DNA of 64,000 nt from Melitaea cinxia (GCF_905220565.1 NC_059421.1:6343501-6407500), one strand, 5' to 3'; numbered from the stretch's first letter, positions 10,701 through 19,885 are shown. Notes: generated by a model from the letters alone, not told the origin. Numbers and translations: made by a program.

Positions 10701-13700
10701 CTGCACGGCCGCGACTCTGCGCTCTGCCTGCTACCAATAAAAACACAGCACGACGTTAGGATATTATCAAGTTCTACCTCACATTGAGCCAACGCGTACA
10801 CTTCTATTTCATTGCTTAGTCGATGCAGCGTTAGACACAATGTTCGGTTTTAGAATTAGAATTAATGGGTAATGACGACAAATTATAAATATTAAATGAT
10901 TTTAAAAGCATTTAAGAAATTAAGAAAGTTTTAATTTAATATCATGCAATTATAGTTGAAAACAGGTCGTACTTGTGCCTACGATTTGCGTCGTCGAGCT
11001 TGTCTGTAAGCAAACGACATTCGCTGGTGAGTTTCTCCATCAGACTGTTTTGTGAATGAATCATGGACTCCAACTCAGCCACGGTCTTAGCTGCAGAACC
11101 AAATTTATTCACTAAGCACTTTATAAATTATAAAGTGAAATAAAAAATTCGAAAAGTCAAATGGAAATGTGTACAAGAATATTGTATATATAATTCAAAT
11201 GACATCCTAAACTTATTCACATAATTTCATATAAAACTTGATGTTATAAACAATCTGATGAATAAACTATTGAAGTTAAGAAAGAAGCCCTTTCCCGACT
11301 ATATGATTCATACAAGCGCAATACAGAAAGGGGTAAAATATAAATGTTTTGAAGTGTCGAATTGAAATCTAATGGCGATGACAAACTATTGTCTTTCAAA
11401 ACATCAATAGTTTACCCATGAAATGAAGAAATTGTGAGACAACAAATGTTGAGATAGATAAAAAAAAGTTAACAAAATGAATACTTTAATAGCGTTAGGC
11501 GAGTTTAAGGCATAGATAATCTAACATTTAATAATAATAGTTTGGCTTACCATGCTTGTTCTCCATGGACTCCAGCATTGACGACAATTCCTTCTTGTTT
11601 TTCTCTGGAGATATTGGGGTCAAATTTTTCATATTAATCTGAGGAAATTCAATATAATGATAAAACATGATTTAGTTATTTGTCATAGTGTTTTTATTAC
11701 ATTGATCGTTGTTAGTATTATTTTACCTCTTTTTCAAGATTGGATATCTGTTCTGAGAGTCGCAAATTCTCGCGGCGTGAATGTACCAAGTCTGCATCAG
11801 CTCTATCCAAACGATGGCGGAGCGATTGAATCTTTAAAATGAGAAGCAATACATGTTATTTTAATAGTCACATGTTTTTAAAATTGCACAGTAACTTAAC
11901 AGTAATTTTTTTAGTAGTTTAGCATATCTGTATCAGATTCTACTATGTATGATGATGGTTATAATATTTTATTGCCTTATTCTAACGTTTTCGTAAAATC
12001 GATTTCCTTTTGAAAATCTAAACATTACTTACTCCTATCAACCCGGTTATGTTCGCTTGCAATTACTACAGCAATAGCACCATAGTCCAAAGTTTTGAAA
12101 TTATACGATAATAATTTTAACTATACTTAAAGTTCAATTCCGGTTTGACTAAAGCATAACTTACTTCAGAATTAAGACGATTAACTTCATGTTTGGACTG
12201 GCGCTGTTGTCTCTCGATAGTAAGCCTAGCGCTTGCCAGTTCTTCTTCTAGAGACGCTTTCTCAGCGTGTGCTTGAGCTAAGTCTGCTTGAAGGGAAGCT
12301 GAAATATGTTGTGGATAAATTTACCGTAAGTATTATTAAAATGTTAATTTGTATATGTACTTGCACTTTTGTTACGTAGACTTTTTCTAAGTAATTATTT
12401 AACATAGTGATAGTATGTTTCTAATACATACCAGATTTATTTTTGAGTTCCATCTTCAATTCTTCAATAGCAGCATTTTTCATTGACAACTCTCTCTTTA
12501 TGTCGTTTTCTTCACGGCGCTGACGTTCCAATTCCAACTATTGTAACATAATTTTTATAAATATAATATTTTTTATTTGTATATAAATATAATCACAACT
12601 AATAAAATTATATACACAATTCTAATTGTGAAATTAAAAAAAAATGTTCTAAAATAGACCCTAGAGGAACTCCAAGTACAATTTGGTAAGAATTGTATTA
12701 TTTTACTACACTTTTGTCTTGGGTGTCGTAAGAGGCGACTAAGGGATAACATAGTTCCACTACCACCTTGGAACTTAAAAAGCCGACCGGTGGCGGGATT
12801 ACCATCCAACTGCTGGCTTTGATACACAGGCCGAAAACGGGTAGCCGCGTCTTCGGTGCGACAAAGCCAGTCACCAACCCGCCTGCCCAGCGTGGTGACT
12901 GTGGGCAAAACACATGAGCTCACGTCATTTTTGGCGTGAACTTGTGGAGGCCTGTGTCCAGCAGTGGACTGTATTAAGCTGAAATGATGACTACACTTTT
13001 ACTAGCACTTCAGCGATGAACCTTACTTGACTGCCAAGAACGGTTATATTTTTCGCGCGTATCTTGTATGAATGCATGTAGTATTCTTCATTACCACATA
13101 TCTTTTTAATCGCTCTATGGAAATAGACAACGCGTTGGCGTAACGGTCATAGCACTGGTTTGTGGCCGTTGCGCTGAAGGTTGCGGGCTCGATTCCCGCA
13201 CATGACAAACGTTCGTATTGGCCATACAAATGTTTGCCGTGGTCTGAGTGTCTGTGCACTCCTTGCGGGTCTGATAGCGATCGTTAGACACAGTAGACAA
13301 TATGTCCACCGGCTCGCACCGGAGCAGCGCGGCGGTCCTCCCCGTGGTGGCGGGCGGTGCGCTCGGCGGCGCCCGTACCTGCAGGCGCGCGGCGGTCCTC
13401 CCCGTGGGGGCGGTGCGGTACCTGCAGGCGCGCGGCGGTCCTCCCCGTGGGGGCGGTGCGGTACCTGCAGGCGCGCGGCGGTCCTCCCCGTGGGGGCGGT
13501 GCGGTACCTGCAGGCGCGCGGCGGTCCTCCCCGTGGGGGCGGTGCGGTACCTGCAGGCGCGCGGCGGTCCTCCCCGTGGGGGCGGTGCGGTACCTGCAGG
13601 CGCGCGGCGGTCCTCCCCGTGGGGGCGGTGCGGTACCTGCAGGCGCGCGGCGGTCCTCCCCGTGGGGGCGGTGCGGTACCTGCAGGCGCGCGGCGGTCCT

Positions 13701-16700
13701 CCCCGTGGGGGCGGTGCGGTACCTGCAGGCGCGCGGCGGTCCTCCCCGTGGGGGCGGTGCGGTACCTGCAGGCGCGCGGCGGTCCTCCCCGTGGGGGCGG
13801 TGCGGTACCTGCAGGCGCGCGGCGGTCCTCCCCGTGGGGGCGGTGCGGTACCTGCAGGCGCGCGGCGGTCCTCCCCGTGGGGGCGGTGCGGTACCTGCAG
13901 GCGCGCGGCGGTCCTCCCCGTGGGGGCGGTGCGGTACCTGCAGGCGCGCGGCGGTCCTCCCCGTGGGGGCGGTGCGGTACCTGCAGGCGCGCGGCGGTCC
14001 TCCCCGTGGGGGCGGTGCGGTACCTGCAGGCGCGCGGCGGTCCTCCCCGTGGGGGCGGTGCGGTACCTGCAGGCGCGCGGCGGTCCTCCCCGTGGGGGCG
14101 GTGCGGTACCTGCAGGCGCGCGGCGGTCCTCCCCGTGGGGGCGGTGCGGTACCTGCAGGCGCGCGGCGGTCCTCCCCGTGGGGGCGGTGCGGTACCTGCA
14201 GGCGCGCGGCGGTCCTCCCCGTGGGGGCGGTGCGGTACCTGCAGGCGCGCGGCGGTCCTCCCCGTGGGGGCGGTGCGGTACCTGCAGGCGCGCGGCGGTC
14301 CTCCCCGTGGGGGCGGTGCGGTACCTGCAGGCGCGCGGCGGTCCTCCCCGTGGGGGCGGTGCGGTACCTGCAGGCGCGCGGCGGTCCTCCCCGTGGGGGC
14401 GGTGCGGTACCTGCAGGCGCGCGGCGCCGTCGCGCTGCGCGGCGAGCTCGAGCTGCAGCTGGTCGCAGCGCGCCAGGCAGCGCCGCGCGCCCTCGCCCGC
14501 CTGCGACCGCGCCTTGGCGCGTTCCAGACCCAGCTCCTCCTGCACGCAGTAGGGAGTGGAAGTGCACGCTTCATAGGTCCGTTCGATGCACTGTCGTATA
14601 ATATTGCTTGTGATCGAGTGTACTCACGACCTAGGTCCTGCTCACATTACTCTTATAAATGGAAAGTCAGCACGTTATTATTTGTCGTAGCGTCCTATGC
14701 AAGGTCGTGAGTAGGAGGTCATATTTCATTGATCTTATTGATGAAGTGTTAGCATTTTACAAGCAAAGTACTTGCTGTATCAAAGTGTTTGCAACAAAAG
14801 TAGAATTTAGACGTCCAAAACGCAATTAATAATTGTGTTTGCTCACAAACGAAAAAAAAACCGACTTCAATTACATCGACAAGTAATACAACGTAGATCG
14901 ACGATAAAATAGTCAAGCAACTACGCGTTATCAAAGATTACTCAAAAAGTACTTATTAGGTCTCGATAAAATTTATATGTGACCACATGATAAACATCAG
15001 CTTTCGATTAAATTAAAAATTATCAAAATCGGTACACCCAGTAAAAAGTTATTACGGATTTTCGAGAGTTTCCCTCGATTTCTCTAGGATCCCATCATCA
15101 GATCCTGGTTTCCTTATCACGGTACCAAACTAGGAATATCCCCTTTCTAACAAAAAAAGAATTATCAAAATCGGTACATCCAGTAGAAAGTTATGCGGTA
15201 TAATACAACGTAGGTCGACGAAAAAAGCGTCAAGTAAAAACGCATTATTAGATATAACTCGAAAAGTAGTTGTTAGATCTCAAATAAATTTAAATGGGAC
15301 CAATTGGCACACACCACTTTTCGATTAAAACAAAATTTGTCGAAATCGGTCCACACGGTCAAAAGTTCTGATGTAACATACATAAAAAAAAAAAAAAAAA
15401 AAATACAGTCGAATTGAAAACCTCCTCCTTTTTTGGAAGTCGGTTAAAAACATGTTTTTTTTCTTCGAAAATACTCATTAATTTTTGAAAAAGACATAAA
15501 ATACTACGTAAAAAACTAAAATATAGCTTCTGTCCATCTATATATTAACACGTCAAGCAAAAACTTTGTACCTCTTATTAAGACGAAGGAGAATGAAATT
15601 TCGCACACATAAAGTTTATTATATAGAGTAGGAGTGCAGAATGCTAATATTTTTTCAAAATTATGCATAAAAAATACATAAAATCAATAAAAAAACACTA
15701 TTCACACTACCATGTATTTGACACACATACGTGTACATATACTCTTTTGTTTATTGTAAAAGTCTGTGATTACGAGTAGATTATGGTTGAATTTCGACTA
15801 CTAGGTGACCTCTAGTAAACTTAAATCTTGCAGAATATTTTTTTTCGCAAAAGCGATTGAAGTTAATTTGTAATTGTACAAACTCCAACTTAAGTTCTGA
15901 GGTTTTAATAGATGGCGTTATCGGTGTTTTTAGTCGCGCTTACATTATTATAGCTTAAAGTTAATGTTAGTTCTAAGATTTATTAATAGATAGTGATGTC
16001 TGTCTTTTACATCGCGCTTACATTATGCCATATGTAACAAGTCTTATTAAATTTGGTGGAATGTAAAATTTGTATACCTTTAAATTATACCGTTGGTGCA
16101 CAAGGTTTTTTTTTATTTACAACCCTTGTTGCATCCGTCGTTTTGACCTGTCAACACCGGGTGTTATACAGTAATGAAAATTAAATTGCTTATTAAAGGC
16201 TCAGTACACTAAATATAAGTAATCAAACCTTAAGTCTGCGTATTTCTATTTCTAAATTGTTTCTCTCTTCTCTGAGTTGTTGTTCGACAACATCTGATCC
16301 TTTCTTATAACGAGCATCCATGTCTCCTTCCTTCTGTTCCAAGTTTAGTTTCAGTTTAGCTATTTGAGCTTCTAAAGTTGACTTATCCCTAAAATAAAAT
16401 AACATTTCACATTAACTCCAAACAATATCAAGGAAATATCAACAAAAATAGCTTTAATCTTTTTAAAACTAATTAAAAATTATACCTTTGCAAATTATCA
16501 ATTTGTCTTTTAAAACCATCAAGACATGTGGAGTCTACAAGACCGTTAGCAAGCTTACGTTTGTTTTCGTTGTTTTCATCCTGAAAAAAAATCGTTTAGA
16601 ATTTCTGATAGGATTTTAGACCCACAAAATAAAATACTCATTATTATACAATCTAATATCAACTCACCTGAACCTTCTTAAGATCAATTTTAGCTTGTGT

Positions 16701-19700
16701 CAGTTGTGCCTCCAGTTCCGCAATACGAGACTCGAAGACGATATTTGGTCCTTCGAGTTTTACAGACCGAGACTTTGGCCTACGAGTCTTTGATAGCGAT
16801 ATCTAAAATGTTGTTATTATTAAATGTAAGTTTATAATACAAATAAGGCTTTGCCGTGCTAAAATAAATATATTTTCAACTTATAAATTCGGAGTGAAAA
16901 ACTAAAATAAATTTTTTATTCATCTATATTTCATCCGAAATTTTTTCTCTCTCTTCTTTCTGTTATCTCTGAGCAATTTTGGCTTATAGATTAATTAACG
17001 AAAAATGGGAAACTAAAACAAATAAATTAGCATGTAAATATTTGATCGTAATTATTCCATTTACCTTATCATCACTATCCAAACCAGTACTGTCTCCCAC
17101 ATCGTCGAGTTCATCAGTTTCAGAGCCAGCGTTATAATTGTGGAACATCCGAGAAATAAGCTTGTTCTTCTGAGCCTCGTGTAAGTGTTCATTTTCTGAT
17201 ATCACCTCTTTTACCTTCCCGAGCAGGTTGTTTAATTCATCCTAGAATATTATTATAGACATATTGTGAATTTTCATTTAAAGATAAAGGATTAAGAATT
17301 TAACAAAGAATGTCCCAGTTCTAAATCAACAACGAAAAAATAAACAACTATTATATTTTTATTGTAGCTAATGCAATAAAAGAGCATAGTTTAAGAAACG
17401 GAAAACAATTACAAAGTTCACTAATAGTAAGCCATCACAATTTTACTTCAATAGATGGGTGATCGGATTTATAAATACGACCTATTTCTCAAGATGTATT
17501 CTATTTACGTATTGTGTTTTTGTTGTGTGTCTGTAGAGAAATTCTAAGACATATGTATTACGCGTATACATAATAGGGTAACGTAGTAGATCACCTAAAC
17601 CTTTTTTTAGAAGAGAATAGAAGAGAAATTTGCTAAACAGTGGGCTATTTTTATTAGTTTACCTCCATGCAAACACTTACTCTACAATATTGGCTCTCTC
17701 GTTCTAGTTGTTCAATATACTCCTCTTGTTTCTGTATGAAATTTACAACATCAGGATTTGTTCCACCGGTCAGGTCACCAGGTACTTGGGGTGCTAGAAT
17801 ATATACCCAATCGTAAGTGACTTCTATAAAACTCGACACATAGTTATTGTATTAATGATTATCTAAGCGGCACTACCGCTAAGATATACCTTAAAAATAA
17901 AATTCAATATCATCATGATCACTTCAGCCTATCGCAGTTCACTGCTGGACATAGGCCTTCATAAGTGCACGCCAAAAATGGTATGGGCTCATGTGTGTTG
18001 CCCATATGCATCATGTGTGTGCCGCTGGGCAGGCGGGTTGGTGACCGCAGGGCTGGCTTTGTCGCACCGAAGACGCGGCTACGTCTTCGGCCTGTGTATT
18101 TCAAAGACAGCAGTTGGATGGTTATCCCGCCATCGGTCTGATTTATAAGTTCCAAGATGGTAGTTTAACTGTGTTATCCCTTAGTTGCCTCTTACGACAC
18201 CCACGGGAAAAGATGAGGTGGCTTTATTTTTTACTGCCGTAGCCACACAGCGAAAAATAAAATTAAGCCACTATATTGTCTACAACCTTCAACTTCAACT
18301 TCAACTTCAGGTAAAAGTGCCGGAATGTAACAGTACTACCCACAACGGTATGTAATAATACAGAATATCCGCGACGAAAAGTAAAATCATACCTACCAGT
18401 ACTAGTACAGGTACCAGTACCAGTACTAGTTACAGGTACTCTTTATTGACAGCGATTCAGAAAAAAGTGGAAGAGTACGTACGCACAATTTTAGTATTGT
18501 CACTGACATATGTAGCAGTTCTATTTCGTAAACTAAATCATACCTACCAGTACTAGTAACAGTTGGCTGAGGCGGTGTGTAATTGTTCAAGCTGTCAGCG
18601 TACAATGTCGCGTACTTGGCGGTAAGGCGCGGACGCGGCTTGTACTCGGCCAGAGTGTTGTAAGATGTCGAATACTTCTTGTCGAGATCGCCGTCTGACT
18701 CGTCAACGTTCTTGATTGATGCTGATCCGCCGTAACTACGAACCTGATAGTGTAAAAAAGTTTATTTTTGAAGTTAAACCTCTTATTGGACGCTTGACTT
18801 GGGGAGTAAGCTGGTGAATGCCCGACGAGAGCATTATTAAAAGTGTGATGGGGCGAGGTGAAAGGAAGTTGATAGGGAGATATAAGTTAGTGAAGATAGA
18901 AAGAGAGGGCTACGTTAGTCAAGTTTTTCTTCACTCGTGTGGTCTAAAGCACTCATTTTTTTATAAATTTTTTTATACTCATAGGCACTATGTTGCCAGA
19001 AATGTCTGAAATATTAAGTTTATAAGAAGAAATGTGTGACTTATTTAAGCCTTTTCTGTAGCTTAAAAACTATTTGTAACTAAACACTTTGTAATACTTT
19101 GACGTATCTTAAAATCTAGTTTCAAATAGTTTCCAAAAATATCCAGACAATATATAAAAATTATGTATGAACATTTTTATTATAAAATAACAATAGCAAC
19201 ATTAAATTCTAAAATATAATTATACCTATATTGTTTTTATAGAAACTATAGTATTATTAAAAAAAATTAAAATATCATTTAAGAATAAAAAAAAAGTTGC
19301 AATTCGCCCAAGGCAGAAGTAACACTTCTGAAATGTAGCCTATGAAAAATTTTTTTACCGGGAATATAAAATACAACAATTTATGATTTTTTTTATTTAT
19401 CGTGACCCATTTTATTTCACCAAGTTTCCAATCTCTAAAATTCTAAAAATGTTTCACTGTAATTAATTTAACAAGTATTATAAGAAAATCAATCGAGTCA
19501 TTGTTTTGAATTAATAAAAAAGTGTCATATTCCATGCCCTTGTATACGTAGATACAAAAATGAAATATTATATAGATACTTACGCTAGGCGCATTATTCC
19601 CCGACAAAAAGTACTTCAATTTGGACACTGCTTCTTTGTATGCCAGCTCTGTGTAGTCCGGAATCCTCTTCATCCCGTACTCGTTCATCCTTACCGGGCG

Positions 19701-19727
19701 CCTACACGAATTGTACTGGTTATACAT
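6793..19727 (-). CDS. SDCCAG8: SDCCAG8-like centrosomal/ciliary coiled-coil protein (whole gene)
   Basis: Fifteen phase-compatible exons (listed separately) join into 2,793 bp, 930 residues. Family evidence, judged from memory of vertebrate SDCCAG8: exon 3 has VVNFIQKQEEYIEQLE where SDCCAG8 has a similar QSQYIHHLEAE block; exon 4 has KVKEVISENEHLHE (IQVVVLENE in SDCCAG8); exon 8 has CDQLQLELAAQRD (CDQLRKELERQAE); exon 13 has QNSLMEKLTSECRLL (QNTFLTKLKEECCTL). The order is conserved. SDCCAG8 acts at centrosomes, centriolar satellites and ciliary bases. The middle is almost continuous coiled coil. The Gln/Tyr/Asp/Asn-rich C-terminus has no counterpart I recall. The first in-frame ATG (19725-19727) is chosen; an in-frame GTG precedes it. 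Alternative last exons are likely. Confidence 0.85.
6985..7190 (-). repeat. 24-bp coding minisatellite (QQYADPNx)
   Basis: About eight to nine tandem 24-bp units encode the octapeptide QQYADPN[AIV], slightly degenerate at the C-terminal side. Because the unit is a multiple of three, copy-number change keeps the frame. Confidence 0.85.
7638..7796 (-). CDS. SDCCAG8: Alternative reading of terminal exon (phase 0)
   Basis: If exon 9110-9434, which ends in phase 0, is spliced to the 7796 acceptor, the frame is HLPRTQPKPTEYLASLPEPD onward and stops after 53 codons at 7638. The composition (Pro/Glu/Thr) is protein-like but the stretch is short. Treat it as a possible isoform end. Confidence 0.3.
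   Translation of the reverse strand, partial: HLPRTQPKPTEYLASLPEPDQTIPELSPPETPRSQKAVTSETLLETTKQQEI
7863..8300. mobile_element. TIR element (MITE)
   Basis: Left end GTGTTTGACTCCTAACTGCG and right end CGTAGTTAGGAGTCAAACAC are near-perfect inverted repeats of about 30 bp. It has no coding capacity and sits in the intron between exons 14 and 15 of the SDCCAG8-like gene. The ends match those at 3239-3600. Confidence 0.7.
8680..8768 (-). CDS. SDCCAG8: SDCCAG8-like exon 14
   Basis: 89 bp, acceptor GTGTATTCAG, donor CAAG|GTATGA, phase 2 to 1. It encodes KELATLQRQVEHLGQSLQSA and a short Ser/Pro/Asn tail. The coiled-coil heptads continue directly from exon 13 and the exit phase matches the long frame of exon 15. 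Without this donor the frame runs on to a stop at 8597. Confidence 0.65.
9110..9434 (-). CDS. SDCCAG8: SDCCAG8-like alternative exon 14b
   Basis: 325 bp, acceptor CTCTATTTCAG, donor AAG|GTAAGC, entering in phase 2 like exon 14 and leaving in phase 0. It begins MEKTQLLCRNSELMRKLRNL, a coiled-coil stretch that continues exon 13 well, then becomes Ser/Tyr/Thr/Asn-rich and ends in an acidic patch (IDSDDEPTK). The exit phase does not suit exon 14 or the long frame of exon 15, so it probably defines a different isoform. Confidence 0.6.
9658..9673 (-). terminator. Candidate poly(A) signals for the 10-kb alternative last exon
   Basis: Two AATAAA hexamers on the minus strand (plus-strand TTTATT at 9658-9663 and 9668-9673), about 340 nt after the stop at 10006-10008. 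They support reading 10006-10730 as an alternative terminal exon, not an internal one. Confidence 0.35.
10006..10730 (-). CDS. SDCCAG8: SDCCAG8-like alternative terminal exon, two overlapping frames
   Basis: An acceptor (TTATTGGTAG) follows the phase-2 donor of exon 13. Two frames are open. Splicing at GGTAG gives a 43-codon end finishing PRKRVRFVE and stopping at 10598; KRVRF fits the RVxF docking motif of protein phosphatase 1. Splicing 7 nt further (GCAGGCAG) in phase 2 opens a frame of about 240 residues, very acidic and Asn/Glu/Val-rich, with a basic patch (PRKKERKRRE), stopping at 10006. The long frame is too long to be chance in AT-rich DNA. No donor out of the exon is evident. It could also belong to a separate nested transcript. 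Confidence 0.5.
10973..11090 (-). CDS. SDCCAG8: SDCCAG8-like exon 13
   Basis: 118 bp, acceptor GGTTCTGCAG, donor CACAA|GTACGA, phase 1 to 2. It encodes the most diagnostic block, QNSLMEKLTSECRLLTDKLD, which lines up with the C-terminal coiled coil of SDCCAG8. Its phase-2 donor can pair with three different downstream acceptors (10730, 9434, 8768). Confidence 0.85.
11551..11638 (-). CDS. SDCCAG8: SDCCAG8-like exon 12
   Basis: 88 bp, acceptor TTTCCTCAG, donor CATG|GTAAGC, phase 0 to 1. It encodes a short Lys/Ser/Glu-rich linker (NMKNLTPISPEKNKKE) leading back into coiled coil. Confidence 0.75.
11727..11831 (-). CDS. SDCCAG8: SDCCAG8-like exon 11
   Basis: 105 bp, 35 codons, phase 0 to 0, acceptor CATTTTAAAG, donor GAG|GTAAAA. 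Heptad-patterned sequence (IQSLRHRLDRADADLVHSRR). Confidence 0.8.
12165..12298 (-). CDS. SDCCAG8: SDCCAG8-like exon 10
   Basis: 134 bp, acceptor ATATTTCAG, donor GAA|GTAAGT, phase 1 to 0. Coiled coil (LQADLAQAHAEKASLEEELA). Confidence 0.8.
12432..12537 (-). CDS. SDCCAG8: SDCCAG8-like exon 9
   Basis: 106 bp, acceptor TTACAATAG, donor TCTG|GTATGT, phase 0 to 1. It encodes LELERQRREENDIKREL and following Lys/Glu heptads, continuing the block started in exon 8. The entry phase agrees with the CAG|GTAC donors of exon 8. Confidence 0.8.
12712..12990 (+). mobile_element. Non-autonomous RTE-like repeat
   Basis: Starts at TGTCTTGGGTGTCGTAAGAG, ends CCAGCAGTGGACTGTATTAA then GCTGAAATGATGA. It is intronic between exons 8 and 9 of the SDCCAG8-like gene, in antisense orientation to it. 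Confidence 0.75.
13130..13329 (+). mobile_element. tRNA-derived SINE, internally deleted, abutting the 43-bp array
   Basis: A box TTGGCGTAACGGTC and B box GGGCTCGATTCCCG (pol III type), then the family body. About 60 bp present in the copy at 20079-20421 is missing after GCGGGTCTG. It ends at GGAGCAGCG, exactly where the minisatellite begins. Confidence 0.75.
13330..14424 (-). repeat. 43-bp minisatellite carrying the exon 8 5' splice site
   Basis: Twenty-four perfect 43-bp steps from 13381 to 14412, plus a diverged copy at 13330-13380 and the junction copy running into exon 8. Each unit has, on the gene strand, CGCGCGCCTGCAG|GTACCGC: the last exon bases and a GT donor, then 31 bp of intron head. 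Donors lie at 13379 + 43k (k = 0 to 24). The unit is about 80 percent GC against AT-rich surroundings. Since 43 is not a multiple of 3 and the unit has no stop, all six frames are open; these long frames are not genes. Confidence 0.9.
14411..14539 (-). CDS. SDCCAG8: SDCCAG8-like exon 8
   Basis: 129 bp, 43 codons, phase 0 to 0, acceptor CTACTGCGTGCAG. It encodes coiled coil with CLARCDQLQLELAAQRDGAA and ends in ARLQ at the first GTACCG donor. The CDQLxxEL block is strongly SDCCAG8-like. The exon is very GC-rich compared with its neighbours. Using a more distal donor of the array would extend it by multiples of 43 bp, changing the frame unless the step is a multiple of three units. Confidence 0.8.
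14834..15450 (+). mobile_element. AACCGACTTC TIR element, about 615 bp
   Basis: Left part TTTGCTCACAAACG, AAACCGACTTCAATTACATC; right part CCTCCTTTTTTGGAAGTCGG. The AACCGACTTC / GAAGTCGGTT termini are inverted repeats. No coding capacity; intronic. Relatives at 24385, 43367, 49268 and 54027. Confidence 0.65.
15451..16228. other. Intronic AT-rich DNA
   Basis: Intron between exons 7 and 8 of the SDCCAG8-like gene. Repeat-like stretches at 15520-15680 and 15900-16050; no exon signal found. Confidence 0.4.
16229..16388 (-). CDS. SDCCAG8: SDCCAG8-like exon 7
   Basis: 160 bp, acceptor TTATTTTAG, donor AAG|GTTTGA, phase 2 to 0. Coiled coil: STLEAQIAKLKLNLEQKEGD, later RNNLEIEIRRLK. Confidence 0.85.
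16486..16580 (-). CDS. SDCCAG8: SDCCAG8-like exon 6
   Basis: 95 bp, acceptor TTTTTTTCAG, donor AAAG|GTATAA, phase 0 to 2. It encodes DENNENKRKLANGLVDSTCL and a heptad stretch. Confidence 0.85.
16668..16802 (-). CDS. SDCCAG8: SDCCAG8-like exon 5
   Basis: 135 bp, 45 codons, phase 0 to 0, acceptor ACATTTTAG, donor CAG|GTGAGT. A basic Ser/Arg start (SKTRRPKSRSVK) followed by coiled coil (ESRIAELEAQLTQAKIDLKK). Confidence 0.85.
17065..17241 (-). CDS. SDCCAG8: SDCCAG8-like exon 4
   Basis: 177 bp, 59 codons, phase 0 to 0, acceptor AATATTCTAG, donor AAG|GTAAAT. It starts DELNNLLGKVKEVISENEHL, equivalent to the conserved first coiled coil of SDCCAG8, and ends with an acidic Asp/Gly linker. Confidence 0.87.
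17681..17793 (-). CDS. SDCCAG8: SDCCAG8-like exon 3
   Basis: 113 bp, acceptor TATATATTCTAG, donor AGA|GTAAGT, phase 1 to 0. It carries NPDVVNFIQKQEEYIEQLER, the conserved entry into the SDCCAG8 coiled coil. Its first 25-26 bases and about 130 bp of the intron before it also occur at 29235-29377. Confidence 0.87.
17926..18255 (-). mobile_element. Non-autonomous RTE-like repeat, source of a 3' transduction
   Basis: Gene-sense copy in the intron before exon 3; its 3' end (GATAGGCTGAAGTGATCATG) faces exon 3. The copy at 28904-29240 carries the same downstream genomic flank, which identifies this as the likely parent or a close sister. Confidence 0.75.
18384..18407 (-). repeat. Duplicate of the exon 2 5' splice site
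   Basis: A 24-bp sequence identical to 18535-18558, which spans the exon 2/intron 2 junction (TACTAGTACTG|GTAGGTATG on the gene strand). It lies 151 bp inside the intron and is followed by GTACCA-type repeats (18408-18440). Read-through to it meets a stop first, so its use would truncate the protein. Confidence 0.75.
18548..18743 (-). CDS. SDCCAG8: SDCCAG8-like exon 2
   Basis: 196 bp, acceptor CACTATCAG, donor ACTG|GTAGGT, phase 0 to 1. It encodes a Ser/Tyr/Asp-rich, probably disordered N-terminal segment (SIKNVDESDGDLDKKYSTSY, then KPRPRLTAKYATLYADS). Confidence 0.75.
19584..19727 (-). CDS. SDCCAG8: SDCCAG8-like exon 1 (start)
   Basis: Starts at ATG 19725-19727 (MYNQYNSCRRPVRMNEYGMK), donor AGC|GTAAGT in phase 0. 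The segment YTELAYKEAVSKLKYFL resembles the short N-terminal helix of SDCCAG8 (VNQLKDLL). No acceptor lies just upstream, and an X-box-like site is about 160 bp upstream, which fits a first exon. Met codons at residues 15 and 20 are alternatives. Confidence 0.75.
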
Positions 19728-19885
19728 AACGAAAACCTTTTTCGTCACATTTTAAAATAGTGAAAAAAAGTAAAATGTCAAAATTTAAAATTAAAAAAGT
19801 CAAAATTTAAGTTTTGAAGTCCTCCTGTGACGCATTGCGATCGAGTGACGATTATGTGGGGTTTTCGGTATTGATTATACGGTCG

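Noticed and set aside
13381..14412. Regular 43-bp array as a CRISPR-like locus
   Set aside because: There are no variable spacers; units are identical and contiguous, in a eukaryotic intron.
14411..14539. Exon 8 is 43 codons and the array unit is 43 bp
   Set aside because: The exon length follows from its splice sites and the unit covers only its last bases; the equal number looks like coincidence.
13115..14710. Open frames of 414-509 codons on both strands
   Set aside because: All run through the 43-bp stop-free array, which is open in every frame; they are a by-product of the repeat. Only 14411-14539 has splice sites, phase and family support.
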